Shown here: positions 1-8,097 of the stretch, one piece after another
How the letters are laid out: each line of letters opens with the position of its first letter
Position numbering within the stretch: position 1 is the stretch's first letter
Source: Lachnocurva sp045579705
GTDB lineage: Bacteria; Bacillota; Clostridia; Lachnospirales; Lachnospiraceae
DNA length: 64,000 nucleotides
NCBI GenBank assembly: GCA_045579705.1
Contig: JAZNMP010000028.1
Span: forward strand, 1 to 64,000
Direction: 5' to 3'
Program-made: the position numbers and the translations under genes
The notes under the pieces: model-generated
Seen by the model: only the letters and a program-made list of their open reading frames with translations
Database searches by the model: none
What the model was told of the DNA's origin: nothing

Positions 1-296
1 TACTCTCCGGAAAAGAGTAGGTAATCCATATCGATTTTTTAATCTACGTTTTTCTTAGAAAACCGTAGGTCTATTAAAGTTACCCTTTTATCTGAATCTC
101 ATTTCAAAATACTTCTTGACTATTTACCAAATTGCTTTTCTGTGACTTCTAACTTCTAAACATTATATAAAATTATACTATTTTTTCCCCTCATAGTAAA
201 TTTATATAAGCGTATTTATCAAAAGCCTTTCTACTTCTATTAGAGTTTGTTAAAATACATATCGAAGATTAATCATATTAGAAAGGTTGAAACCTA
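1..296. other. Non-coding left edge, small hairpins
   Basis: No gene is seen in this AT-rich stretch. Two small stems are visible: TACTCT/AGAGTA at 1-19, and ATCTACG/CGTAGGT at 42-70 with a 15-nt loop. The first touches the window edge, so it could be the tail of a structured leader or RNA cut by the boundary. No riboswitch family was recognised. The last part must hold the promoter of the following gene, but no convincing -35/-10 pair stands out. The ribosome binding site GAAAGG lies about 9 nt before the ATG at 297. Confidence 0.4.
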
Positions 297-1718
297 ATGA
301 ATAACAATAACAACTCTATACTTAGAGAAGACGATGTAGAAATCAGCCTTAAGGATTTACTGGCTTTTTGTTTTCTACATTGGAGAAGTGCTCTCGTAGT
401 TTGCTTGCTGACAGGTGCTCTCTTAGGCGCTTACAAAGGGTTGAATGTTTACAAATCAGCTACACCAAATTCAAAGGCTGCCGAAACCAAAACACCGAAT
501 TCTACCGAACAGATTCTATCCGGATACGAAGCAAAGATTTCTTCTGCCGAAGAGTATCTCAAAGATTCCGAGTTTATGCATATCGATCCAGCAAATGAAT
601 CTAATTCTGAAGTAACTATGCTGCTTTCTTCTGAAACTGTAGATTCTGCATCTCTCGATACCTTGAAAAAAGCATATATCTCTCACCTTCAAAAGGGCTC
701 TTACTTAAGAAAAGCTGCAAAGAAGTATAAACTTGATTCAAAATATATCGGTGAACTCGTCAACATCAAAGACTTCGACAGTACTCTCAACTCAGACGAA
801 GAAGGCGGAAATATAAAACAGTTTATAACCAGTTTCAATACCGTTCCTTCAAACTCATTGTTGATCACAGTTATCGCTTCAAACACAAAAACTTCCGACG
901 GAATTTTGGAACACATCATCAATGAAGCAAATGAGTTTAATAAAACTCTATGTCAGGAATACGGTTCACACACGATTACTTTTGTGTCCAAGAGTTCTAC
1001 TGTAATCTTTGACAAGACCACTTCAACAGCACAGTCTCAGACATTGAAGAGCGTGCTCGAGGCCAAAGCGAACTACAAAGATTACGCTACCAAATTTCAG
1101 GACGAGTTAACTCAGAATGCAGTTCCTACTACAGATGTAAACGCGACCCATAAACTTGCTGCAAAAACAGGCATCAAATGGTTCTGTCTCGGAGCATTTG
1201 GTATCTTCCTCGCTTATGGCTTCATACTTTGCGTATTTTACATCACTTCTTCAAAGCCTATTACCAGAGAGCAGTTCTACTCCAGATACAGCTTCTTTAA
1301 CCTTGGAAGTTTTACAGACGGCAGAAAGAAGCTTTATAAGAACAACTCTACATTTGACAAATGGCTTAGAAAGATTATGGGTCTAAACACTATCCTCGAC
1401 CTTGATGAAGTATACGACCTAATCACAGCCAACTTAAACGTTTACCAGAAAGATAAAAAATCTTTCGTACTCGTTGGAGCCGTAAACGACAATATGAAAT
1501 TTGAAATTGCCGAAGAGCTGTCCCAAAAGATGGATAACGTTAAATTCAGCGTTTGCCAGGATTTATTAAACGATCCTACTGCCAGACTTTCACTTTCTGA
1601 AGCAGACGCTATCATCTTTGTAGAAAAATACGGTTCATCCAACTACGAAGACATCGACCGCGAAATTGCTCTTGCTATTAAGAGCGGTAAAGAAATCGCA
1701 GGATGTATTAATTACTAA
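297..1718 (+). CDS. Wzz/CpsC-like polysaccharide chain-length protein
   Basis: Probable co-polymerase or chain-length regulator of surface polysaccharide export, located in the membrane. The 473 residues show the family topology: a short cytoplasmic N-terminus, a first membrane segment near residues 28-46, a long extracellular helical region of about 250 residues, and a second membrane segment near 298-318. The roughly 150-residue cytoplasmic tail ends in an alpha/beta region (FVLVGAV, then ADAIIFVEKYG) resembling a BY-kinase fold, but with no Walker A P-loop. It is therefore probably a degenerate kinase-like or partner-docking domain (inference). No polysaccharide operon follows: the neighbouring genes are on the opposite strand and an intrinsic terminator sits just downstream, so the gene is isolated within this window. 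The family call is based on topology and general character rather than a diagnostic motif. Confidence 0.6.
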   Translation: MNNNNNSILREDDVEISLKDLLAFCFLHWRSALVVCLLTGALLGAYKGLNVYKSATPNSKAAETKTPNSTEQILSGYEAKISSAEEYLKDSEFMHIDPANESNSEVTMLLSSETVDSASLDTLKKAYISHLQKGSYLRKAAKKYKLDSKYIGELVNIKDFDSTLNSDEEGGNIKQFITSFNTVPSNSLLITVIASNTKTSDGILEHIINEANEFNKTLCQEYGSHTITFVSKSSTVIFDKTTSTAQSQTLKSVLEAKANYKDYATKFQDELTQNAVPTTDVNATHKLAAKTGIKWFCLGAFGIFLAYGFILCVFYITSSKPITREQFYSRYSFFNLGSFTDGRKKLYKNNSTFDKWLRKIMGLNTILDLDEVYDLITANLNVYQKDKKSFVLVGAVNDNMKFEIAEELSQKMDNVKFSVCQDLLNDPTARLSLSEADAIIFVEKYGSSNYEDIDREIALAIKSGKEIAGCINY

Positions 1719-1737
1719 TCAGCACAGATTAAATATT

Positions 1738-1774
1738 AAGAACCCAAAGCCTACGCTTCGGGTTCTTATTTTTT
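1738..1774 (+). terminator. Intrinsic terminator between convergent genes
   Basis: The stem AAGAACCC/GGGTTCTT has a nested AAGC/GCTT inner stem and is followed by ATTTTTT. It ends the + strand chain-length gene. The last bases of the opposing GTPase/NYN gene (stop at 1773-1775) overlap its T-tract. On the minus strand the stem is followed only by a mixed A/T stretch, so it may be weakly bidirectional. Confidence 0.85.
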
Positions 1775-4274
1775 ACATCTTTGTTCTATTCTCTATTTCA
1801 AGTTCAAACTCACGCGAAGACATTCGAAGAGCTCCCGAACCGAGTACCATCTTCTGTACCCATCCATCCGAAGTTACGACTATTACATTTTTTCCCTTCG
1901 CACACAGCTTATTAACTTCACGTTCTATATACTGATCAGCTTTTTCTTCATATCTAGTAAAAGCTATATTAATATTATTAAGCTTTGTCTTTGATCCCTG
2001 ATATCCTTTCAATCTATATGCATCATAGACTATAGTAATCTCATACCCAGTGAAGCCCTGATAATTCGAAACCATATCTTCGAGTTTTCCTCTGGCTCCA
2101 TCCAGATTAACCGCTGCCAGTTCTTTTAATTCACCCCAGCTGTTGATGACATTATAACCATCTATAAACATAAACCGGGTATGATCCACCTTCTTCTGTT
2201 TATCATACTTTGGATCAGATATTCCTGGTTTCTCAGCAGTTATAACCACAGGATCTTTATATCTCTTTATCTCACCATAAGTCCGTACAAAGATAGCTTC
2301 AAGCTCTTTATCTAAAGCATACATTCCACGATACTCATTCTCATCTCGCTTTGAAACAGTATAAGTATCTCGTGAACTTAGAGCTTCTACTCCATCTCGA
2401 GTCTCATCTTCGCCACCACCATGAACATAGATAGATTCATACGGATTACGCGGATCTACTCGATAGTCATAGTTTGCTTCTTCTATTATCTCTGACGCAT
2501 TATGACAAATATCATATCCACCTGGCTCCACCGAAATCTGTCCGAGGCCACCAGTGTATGAACGAACTACTGCATCATAATCCGAGAATTCATTTACAGG
2601 AATCTTTCCATCTATCAGGGTATAATCCCCTTCGGTTTTCTGATTCAAAACCTTGCCGTACATCTTCTCAATATCAGTCATAGCTCGACCGGTTTTTTCC
2701 AGAGGAACCCTAAGCATAACATCATAGAAAGGCTCTATAATTGCGACTCCGTCTTCTGCCATGAGTTTAATCAGCGCATCACGTATTGCAATCAATGTCG
2801 CCTTATAGAAGTCTCCACCTTCGGTGTGCTTCTTATGAGATTTTCCGTCGATCAAGGTGAACTGGACATCCGTAAGCGGCTTGTCAGCCAGAATGCCATA
2901 CAATCTGGAACGCACCTTTCTCTCAATCTGATGCTGATAGTTTATTTCTAGGATATCCGTAGAAAGCTCTGATTTAAAGGATACTCCGTTTCCTCGCTCT
3001 CCCGCCTGAACTCTTAGCTTAACATCCGCGAAATGTCTCAACGGCTCAAAATGGCCGTGTCCAACAGCCTCTCCCGTTACAGTTTCTTTATAGAGCACAG
3101 AACTCTTCTGGAACTCAGCCCTAATATCATATTTATCTTCAAGCTTTGCCTCTAACACTTCTCTTTGAATAGGTCCCATCAAACTGACTTTAATCTCATC
3201 AGTTTTCACCTCATAATCCACCTCTAAAGTAGGATCTTCTTCCTCGATTTCCTTTAGGGATGTGAGCAACGTATGTGAAGACACTCCATCTAAAGGAGCC
3301 ACTTGATATGAAACAACCGGCTTAAGCACAGGAGCCATCTCATCCTCTTCGACGCCCAGTCCCATTCCTGGTTTCGTAGACGAAAAACCAGTAACGGCAG
3401 CTACCTCTCCTGCCTCCAACTCCTGTACAGTAGTGTATTTTTCACCGACATAATTACGGATTTCGTCAACTTTTTCTCCCGGAAGAACCTCATCTCTAAC
3501 CTTCATGGAACCGCCAGTCACCTTTAGAAAAGTTATTCTCTTTCCCTTTGAGTCTCTGCCTATCTTGTATACTTTCGCTCCAAATTCTGCCTTTCTCGCT
3601 TTTGGCTGAATATATTCTTCAATCAGATTTAATAGCTCTTCCACGCCATTAAGTTCTCTAGCACTTCCAAACACAACCAACGAGGCTTTCAATTCCGATA
3701 CCAGTGCTCCTATATCCTCCTTAGAAATCTCTCCTTCTTCCAGATATTTTTCGAGGAGCACCTCATCTAATGAGGCGGCATTTTCAATCCACTCTTTATC
3801 TCCAAGTATATCGAGCGGTTCTATAGCGAGGTTCTCTTTAATGTCTTCGAGTAATTCACTATGAGTTTTCTCTGTAATGTCCATCTTGTTCACAAAGAAC
3901 AGAACCGGAACACCATGTTTTCTAAGCAGGTCCATCAAACTTCTGGTATGACTCTGTACTCCATCCGTACCACTGATAACCAGAATCGCGAGATCTAATA
4001 CGCCCAGAGTTCTCTCAGTTTCACTAGAAAAATCCGTATGTCCCGGTGTATCCAGAATCGTAAGTTCCAAATCTTTGTATTCCACCTTTGCCAAGGAAGA
4101 GTAAATAGTTATGCCTCGTTTTTTCTCTATATCATCGAAGTCCATGCAGGTATCTTTACTATCTACACTGCCCAGAGTACGGATTGTATTACTCTTAAAT
4201 AACAATGCCTCGGAAAGTGTAGTTTTTCCTGCATCTACATGTGCGAGAACTCCTGTTGTTAGTTTCTTCTTCAC
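1773..4274 (-). CDS. TetM/EF-G-like ribosomal GTPase fused to a Rae1/YacP NYN domain
   Basis: The protein has 833 residues. Residues 1-690 form an EF-G/TetM-type translational GTPase: P-loop AHVDAGKT at 11-18, RGITI at 53-57, DTPGH at 75-79, NKMD at 129-132, then beta-barrel and domain III/IV/V-like parts including a TEGGDFYKAT segment. Residues about 700-833 are a separate NYN/PIN-like domain that matches Bacillus Rae1 (YacP), which cuts mRNA in the ribosomal A site. It has IDGYN (D705), VYDA (D751), FTRYEEKAD (D780), VTSD (D803) and the ALR.SSREF tail motif. The acidic residues of a metal-dependent nuclease are all kept. It begins inside the stop of the glycosyltransferase gene (ATGA overlap). 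It probably binds ribosomes. Whether it confers tetracycline protection is doubtful, because domain IV differs from true Tet(M). Confidence 0.88.
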   Translation of the reverse strand: MKKKLTTGVLAHVDAGKTTLSEALLFKSNTIRTLGSVDSKDTCMDFDDIEKKRGITIYSSLAKVEYKDLELTILDTPGHTDFSSETERTLGVLDLAILVISGTDGVQSHTRSLMDLLRKHGVPVLFFVNKMDITEKTHSELLEDIKENLAIEPLDILGDKEWIENAASLDEVLLEKYLEEGEISKEDIGALVSELKASLVVFGSARELNGVEELLNLIEEYIQPKARKAEFGAKVYKIGRDSKGKRITFLKVTGGSMKVRDEVLPGEKVDEIRNYVGEKYTTVQELEAGEVAAVTGFSSTKPGMGLGVEEDEMAPVLKPVVSYQVAPLDGVSSHTLLTSLKEIEEEDPTLEVDYEVKTDEIKVSLMGPIQREVLEAKLEDKYDIRAEFQKSSVLYKETVTGEAVGHGHFEPLRHFADVKLRVQAGERGNGVSFKSELSTDILEINYQHQIERKVRSRLYGILADKPLTDVQFTLIDGKSHKKHTEGGDFYKATLIAIRDALIKLMAEDGVAIIEPFYDVMLRVPLEKTGRAMTDIEKMYGKVLNQKTEGDYTLIDGKIPVNEFSDYDAVVRSYTGGLGQISVEPGGYDICHNASEIIEEANYDYRVDPRNPYESIYVHGGGEDETRDGVEALSSRDTYTVSKRDENEYRGMYALDKELEAIFVRTYGEIKRYKDPVVITAEKPGISDPKYDKQKKVDHTRFMFIDGYNVINSWGELKELAAVNLDGARGKLEDMVSNYQGFTGYEITIVYDAYRLKGYQGSKTKLNNINIAFTRYEEKADQYIEREVNKLCAKGKNVIVVTSDGWVQKMVLGSGALRMSSREFELEIENRTKM

Positions 4275-5362
4275 TCCACGTTTCTCCTAGCTCTATACAC
4301 AAATTCATGCTGAATATAATAGCTGACAAAGAATAGCAATACGTCGACGATTGCCTTCCAAACAACCTCCAGACTTTCTCCAAGTATATAAGTCAGTAGA
4401 GTAGTCAAAATGGCAGATAACAGCATCTGCACTACCGCAAGGGACGCATATTTCATTAGCGCTTTTAGCTTGTTTTCCTCACTCTTAAAGACAAACACAT
4501 AATTGATGAGGAAATTATAGGTCGCCGAAATGACTCTGGCTTCTACTGCGGCGATAAACACATAGGACACTCCGCTCAGATAACTTTTATTAATCCCACA
4601 GAAGAGTGCAAACAACCCCAAATCCAGCACACACGAAGAAAGCGAAGACACCAGAAACTTCAGGAACATATGCCCGAATATCTTGTAGATTCGAATCGAA
4701 TCCTTTAGCGGATTAAAATGAGTCGTATGATTCTCCTTTGAATCATATACCGTCTCAATCTCAACTTCCTCTATCTCATAACGATCCTTTGTTTCAACCA
4801 GCATCTGTGTCTCGAATTCGAAACGATCCCCCTTCACTAGCATCAGCTCTCTAACAAACTGAGTCGGAATTCCCCTTAAGCCAGTCTGAGTATCACTGAT
4901 TGTAAGTCCTGTAAAAAACTTAAACACTTTTACAGTTATCTTGTTTCCCATTCGACTCTTATTTGGAACACCCTCAGCATCAAAATCTCGAACCCCCAGC
5001 ACCAGACTATTCTGATGCTCTCTAAGAGCATTCATAACCTTCTCTATGCAAGCCGGTGTATGCTGTCCATCCGAATCCGCTGTGACGACGCCCAACATGT
5101 CTGGATACTTCTCTAAGCAGTAGGAAAAAGCTGTCCTAAGTGCCTTTCCTTTTCCATAATTCATTTCATGTTCTATGACCGCTCCACCTAAAGGCTCTAC
5201 AATCTCACGAGCCTTATCAAAGTGCATTCTGTATCTTTCATCGCTTCCATCATTTACTATAATAATCGGGCCCAGATTTTCCTTTGCGAGAACCTGTAAC
5301 AGATCATCTAATCTGTCATCCGGTTCATATGATGGAATTATAATCGGAATTTCTCTACTCAT
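4271..5362 (-). CDS. GT2 glycosyltransferase fused to a GtrA-like membrane domain
   Basis: Residues 1-225 are a GT-A fold family 2 transferase of the DPM1/polyprenyl-phosphate type, with IIVNDGSD (34-41) and the metal-binding DSDGQH (96-101). Residues about 232-355 form a GtrA-like domain with four hydrophobic segments, predicted to move or hold a lipid-linked sugar in the membrane. This two-domain arrangement is common in Clostridia and suggests transfer of a sugar from a nucleotide donor to undecaprenyl phosphate for cell-surface glycosylation; the sugar is unknown. AGAGAGG lies 8 nt before the ATG. The 3' end overlaps the GTPase/NYN gene by four bases, so the two are translationally coupled although their functions look unrelated. 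It is the first gene after the flavin reductase terminator. Confidence 0.85.
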   Translation of the reverse strand: MSREIPIIIPSYEPDDRLDDLLQVLAKENLGPIIIVNDGSDERYRMHFDKAREIVEPLGGAVIEHEMNYGKGKALRTAFSYCLEKYPDMLGVVTADSDGQHTPACIEKVMNALREHQNSLVLGVRDFDAEGVPNKSRMGNKITVKVFKFFTGLTISDTQTGLRGIPTQFVRELMLVKGDRFEFETQMLVETKDRYEIEEVEIETVYDSKENHTTHFNPLKDSIRIYKIFGHMFLKFLVSSLSSCVLDLGLFALFCGINKSYLSGVSYVFIAAVEARVISATYNFLINYVFVFKSEENKLKALMKYASLAVVQMLLSAILTTLLTYILGESLEVVWKAIVDVLLFFVSYYIQHEFVYRARRNVE

Positions 5363-5422
5363 AATTATCGCCTCTCTTTAAAGCAAATCATATACATTTT
5401 ACCTTAAAGCAACTTTAAACTT

Positions 5423-5463
5423 AACAAAAAAAGATGTATTTTGAAGATTTTTCAAAATACATC
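5423..5463 (-). terminator. Intrinsic terminator after the flavin reductase gene
   Basis: A perfect 13-bp stem, GATGTATTTTGAA/TTCAAAATACATC, with a 5-nt loop (5433-5463). On the minus strand it is followed by a seven-T run. It ends the nhaC-like/flavin reductase transcript and lies about 60 bases before the glycosyltransferase start. Confidence 0.9.
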
Positions 5464-5470
5464 CTTTGCA

Positions 5471-6100
5471 TTATTTCTTTACACTATATCCAAACTTTCC
5501 GAGGATATCTCCCAGGTCGAAATACTGACCATGTGAATACACTACAGGATTTGCATCCTCAAGTCTGAATCGGTTCTTATCATCCATATATTTCGAAGAA
5601 ACATGTACCGCTAATACCTCGGCCACAAACATCGTATGTGATCCAAGCTCTAGCACTTCCTTTACGCGACATTCTATGCCCACCGGAGATTCTGTAACCA
5701 AGGGTGCCTTTACCTCATCAGCCTTTAGTTTTGTAAGCCCAGTCTTTGCCCATTTATCTACGTCTCGACCAGAACATACTCCACAGTAATCCAGTGCTTT
5801 AGTCATCTCTTTAGACGCCAGGTTTACAGTGAATTCTCCTGTTTCCTGGATAAACTTATAGGAATATCTGCTAGGTCTCACAGAGATTGACAGCATAGGA
5901 GGATTCGTACAAACAGTTCCTGCCCATGCTACAGTGATCAAATTTGATTCTTTCTCACTATCACCTACACCGACGAGCACACAAGGAAGCGGATAAAGCA
6001 TATTTCCAGCTTTCCACGTTATTTTTTCATCATTACTCGACTTTGGCATCGACTTCACATAGGAAACCTTATGTTTCTTTGTATTAACATTTTTACTCAT
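5471..6100 (-). CDS. Flavin reductase-like FMN-binding protein
   Basis: A 209-residue member of the flavin reductase-like (FMN-binding split-barrel) family. The conserved regions are seen in order: NLITVAWAGTVCTNPPMLSISVRPSRYSY around residues 51-80, GEFTVNLAS, and the later VGIECRVKEVLELGSHTMFVAEVLAVHV. Such proteins bind FMN and usually reduce flavin or serve as small electron-transfer enzymes in anaerobes; the substrate cannot be told. The ATG comes directly after the stop codon of the upstream antiporter gene (TAATATG) with little Shine-Dalgarno signal, so it is probably made by translational coupling. A strong terminator follows. Confidence 0.85.
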   Translation of the reverse strand: MSKNVNTKKHKVSYVKSMPKSSNDEKITWKAGNMLYPLPCVLVGVGDSEKESNLITVAWAGTVCTNPPMLSISVRPSRYSYKFIQETGEFTVNLASKEMTKALDYCGVCSGRDVDKWAKTGLTKLKADEVKAPLVTESPVGIECRVKEVLELGSHTMFVAEVLAVHVSSKYMDDKNRFRLEDANPVVYSHGQYFDLGDILGKFGYSVKK

Positions 6101-6101
6101 A

Positions 6102-7778
6102 TTATCTTGCTTTCATCTGTTTCTTTCTCAATATAAATACAATGAGAATTATAACCGCAATCATAACCGGCATGCAAATCATAGCAATCTTTGTCTCTGT
6201 AATATAACCTATTATACCCGTAAACAAAAATCCTAGTGCAGATACAGATGCTACGAGAATCGCATACGGAAGCTGAGTACTAACATGGTTCACATGCGGA
6301 CATCCTGCTCCAGCACTGGACATAATAGTTGTATCAGAAATCGGTGAACAGTGATCACCACAGATTGATCCAGACAAAACTGCTGCGATAGCTATAGCGA
6401 GAATTTCCTGATTTCCAGTAAACACATCACACACGATTGGAATCAATACTGTAAATGTTCCCCAGCTTGAACCCGTAGCAAATGCCAGAAGCACACTCAC
6501 GATAAACAGAATAAACGGCAGGAACATCTTTATCGCCGCTGCCTGGTTTGCAACCATATCATGGATAAAAACATTTGCTCCGAGCAGTGATGTCATAGAT
6601 GACAAAGTCCAAGCAAGTATCAGGATGATAACCGCTCCACACATATTCTTAAATCCTTCCGGAAGTCCATCCATGAACTCTGAGAAAGTAATAATATTTC
6701 TGATTCCGTAGAAACAGTAGATAAATATTATAGATAACAGAGAAGCCATAACCAAAGACTTCGCTGATTCACAACCGCTAAAAGCGGTAATAAAGTCGAC
6801 GCCTTTAAAGAATCCGCCTGTATATAACATGAAGAATACTGCGGAAGATATTAGAAATACTATAGGGACTACGAGATCTAGAATATGTCCGTTTTTCCTC
6901 TTAACTTTTTCCGTTTCCTCAATCACATGATCCTTTGTAGTAAAAAGATCACCTCTTAAGGCATTTTCCTCATGCTTCCTCATCTCACCGAATTCGACAT
7001 TCATAGTGATCATAGAGACCATAAATACCAATGTCAAAATCGCATAGAAGTTATAAGGAATCGTATGCAAGAATACGATAAATCCGTTTATATCAGAGTC
7101 CTGCGGGACTGAATTCGTAACAGCTGCTGCCCAGCTTGAAACAGGTGCGATAATACAGATTGGAGCAGCCGTAGCATCTATCAGATACGAAAGCTTAGCT
7201 CGAGAAATCTTGTATTCATCCGTTACCGGTTTCATAACAGAGCCAACTGTTAAACAGTTGAAATAATCATCTATAAATATCAATACACCCAAGAGCATAG
7301 TTGATAACTGTGCTCCAACTCGGGTTTTGATATGTTTTTTCGCAAAATCGCCAAAAGCTCTGGCTGCACCCGATTTATTAATCAGCGCAGTAACCCACGA
7401 CAACATAACAACAAATACTAAGATGCTCGCATTTGTCGGTTTAGTAATAGTCGTAACCAAACCTCCTCGCTCACTATAAAGCAAGGTGTTATAGAACAAT
7501 TCCAGGTTTCCTTCTGAGTAGAGCATTGCGCCTACACAGATTCCTGTAAACAATGAAGAATACACTTCCTTCGTAATGAGCGCCATTCCTATGGCGATTA
7601 CTGGCGGCAATAGAGAAAATCCGCTTGCATAAAAATCAGATTTAAACCCGTTCTCTACTACTCCGTTTGTGTTTGCGGTACGAACAACTAACAACGCAAA
7701 AACGATCGCTATCACAAAGCTCAGCGCTATGATAACGATCTTTCGTCGCCCGCTAACCCCAATTTTAGAATTTTCCAT
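6102..7778 (-). CDS. NhaC-family Na+/H+ antiporter
   Basis: A polytopic membrane protein with about a dozen hydrophobic segments. NhaC-family features include FIDDYFNCLTVGSVM in the first half and GSWGTFTVLIPI followed by SGSICGDHCSPISDTTIMSSAGAGC near the end. It probably exchanges sodium, or a related cation or amine substrate, for protons. The frame is open back to a GTG at 7814, but that codon has no ribosome binding site. The ATG at 7778 (MENSKIG) has AGGAG about 13 nt upstream and gives a normal N-terminus before the first membrane helix, so it is preferred; the protein is then 558 residues. It lies one base before the flavin reductase gene in the same transcript. Confidence 0.85.
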   Translation of the reverse strand: MENSKIGVSGRRKIVIIALSFVIAIVFALLVVRTANTNGVVENGFKSDFYASGFSLLPPVIAIGMALITKEVYSSLFTGICVGAMLYSEGNLELFYNTLLYSERGGLVTTITKPTNASILVFVVMLSWVTALINKSGAARAFGDFAKKHIKTRVGAQLSTMLLGVLIFIDDYFNCLTVGSVMKPVTDEYKISRAKLSYLIDATAAPICIIAPVSSWAAAVTNSVPQDSDINGFIVFLHTIPYNFYAILTLVFMVSMITMNVEFGEMRKHEENALRGDLFTTKDHVIEETEKVKRKNGHILDLVVPIVFLISSAVFFMLYTGGFFKGVDFITAFSGCESAKSLVMASLLSIIFIYCFYGIRNIITFSEFMDGLPEGFKNMCGAVIILILAWTLSSMTSLLGANVFIHDMVANQAAAIKMFLPFILFIVSVLLAFATGSSWGTFTVLIPIVCDVFTGNQEILAIAIAAVLSGSICGDHCSPISDTTIMSSAGAGCPHVNHVSTQLPYAILVASVSALGFLFTGIIGYITETKIAMICMPVMIAVIILIVFILRKKQMKAR

Positions 7779-7861
7779 ACTAAAAATAAATCTCCTAACA
7801 TTGTATAAATACACGTTCGTTTAGTTTATATCAAAAAAAGTTATTTGAAAAGAGCTTAAAT

Positions 7862-7891
7862 TATCTAAACCTATAGATTAAAAAGTTTCAA
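7862..7891 (-). promoter_or_regulatory. Candidate promoter of the antiporter operon
   Basis: On the minus strand TTGAAA (7886-7891) is followed after 18 nt by TAGATA (7862-7867), upstream of the antiporter start. It is a reasonable but imperfect sigma-A match in very AT-rich DNA. Confidence 0.35.
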
Positions 7892-7903
7892 CTATACAAA
7901 CAA

Positions 7904-8088
7904 GGCGATATGAAGCAACTACACTTCACACCGCCCTATTCATTAGAGTTTTAGTAATGATATAACTCAGTCGGTGTACAAGCTCCGACTGAGTTATACG
8001 CTCCGCGAGGATGCGCACGGATTCGGACAGGAATTTGTCTGCTGAAGCAGACCCGAATCCGGCGCGCAAGACTCGCGAGCGAGTCTTG
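7904..8088. other. Row of strong hairpins after glgP
   Basis: This gene-free stretch carries successive inverted repeats. They are GGCG..TGAAG/CTTCA..CGCC (7904-7935), TATAACTCAGTCGG/CCGACTGAGTTATA (7961-7998, perfect 14 bp), a nested stem CGGATTCGG/CCGAATCCG (8018-8061) enclosing GTCTGC/GCAGAC with a TGAA loop and flanked by pairing GCGC arms, and CAAGACTCGC/GCGAGTCTTG (8067-8088, perfect 10 bp). The part from 8000 to 8088 is far richer in G+C than its surroundings. None has a classical T-tract, except that the 7904-7935 hairpin is followed on the minus strand by TTGTTTG and could be the glgP terminator. No known RNA family was recognised. Confidence 0.7.
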
Positions 8089-8097
8089 ACATATTAT

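Noticed and set aside
1773..4274. Calling this gene tet(M)/tet(O), a tetracycline-resistance determinant.
   Set aside because: The domain IV region differs from true ribosomal protection proteins, a nuclease domain is fused at the C-terminus, and no mobile-element context is present. Resistance cannot be claimed from sequence.
6102..7814. Start of the NhaC gene at the upstream GTG (7814).
   Set aside because: There is no ribosome binding site there. The AGGAG within that extension points to the ATG at 7778.
7961..8088. A CRISPR array or attC-like integron site in the hairpin region.
   Set aside because: The inverted repeats differ from each other, there are no regular direct repeats or spacers, and no cas or integrase gene is nearby.
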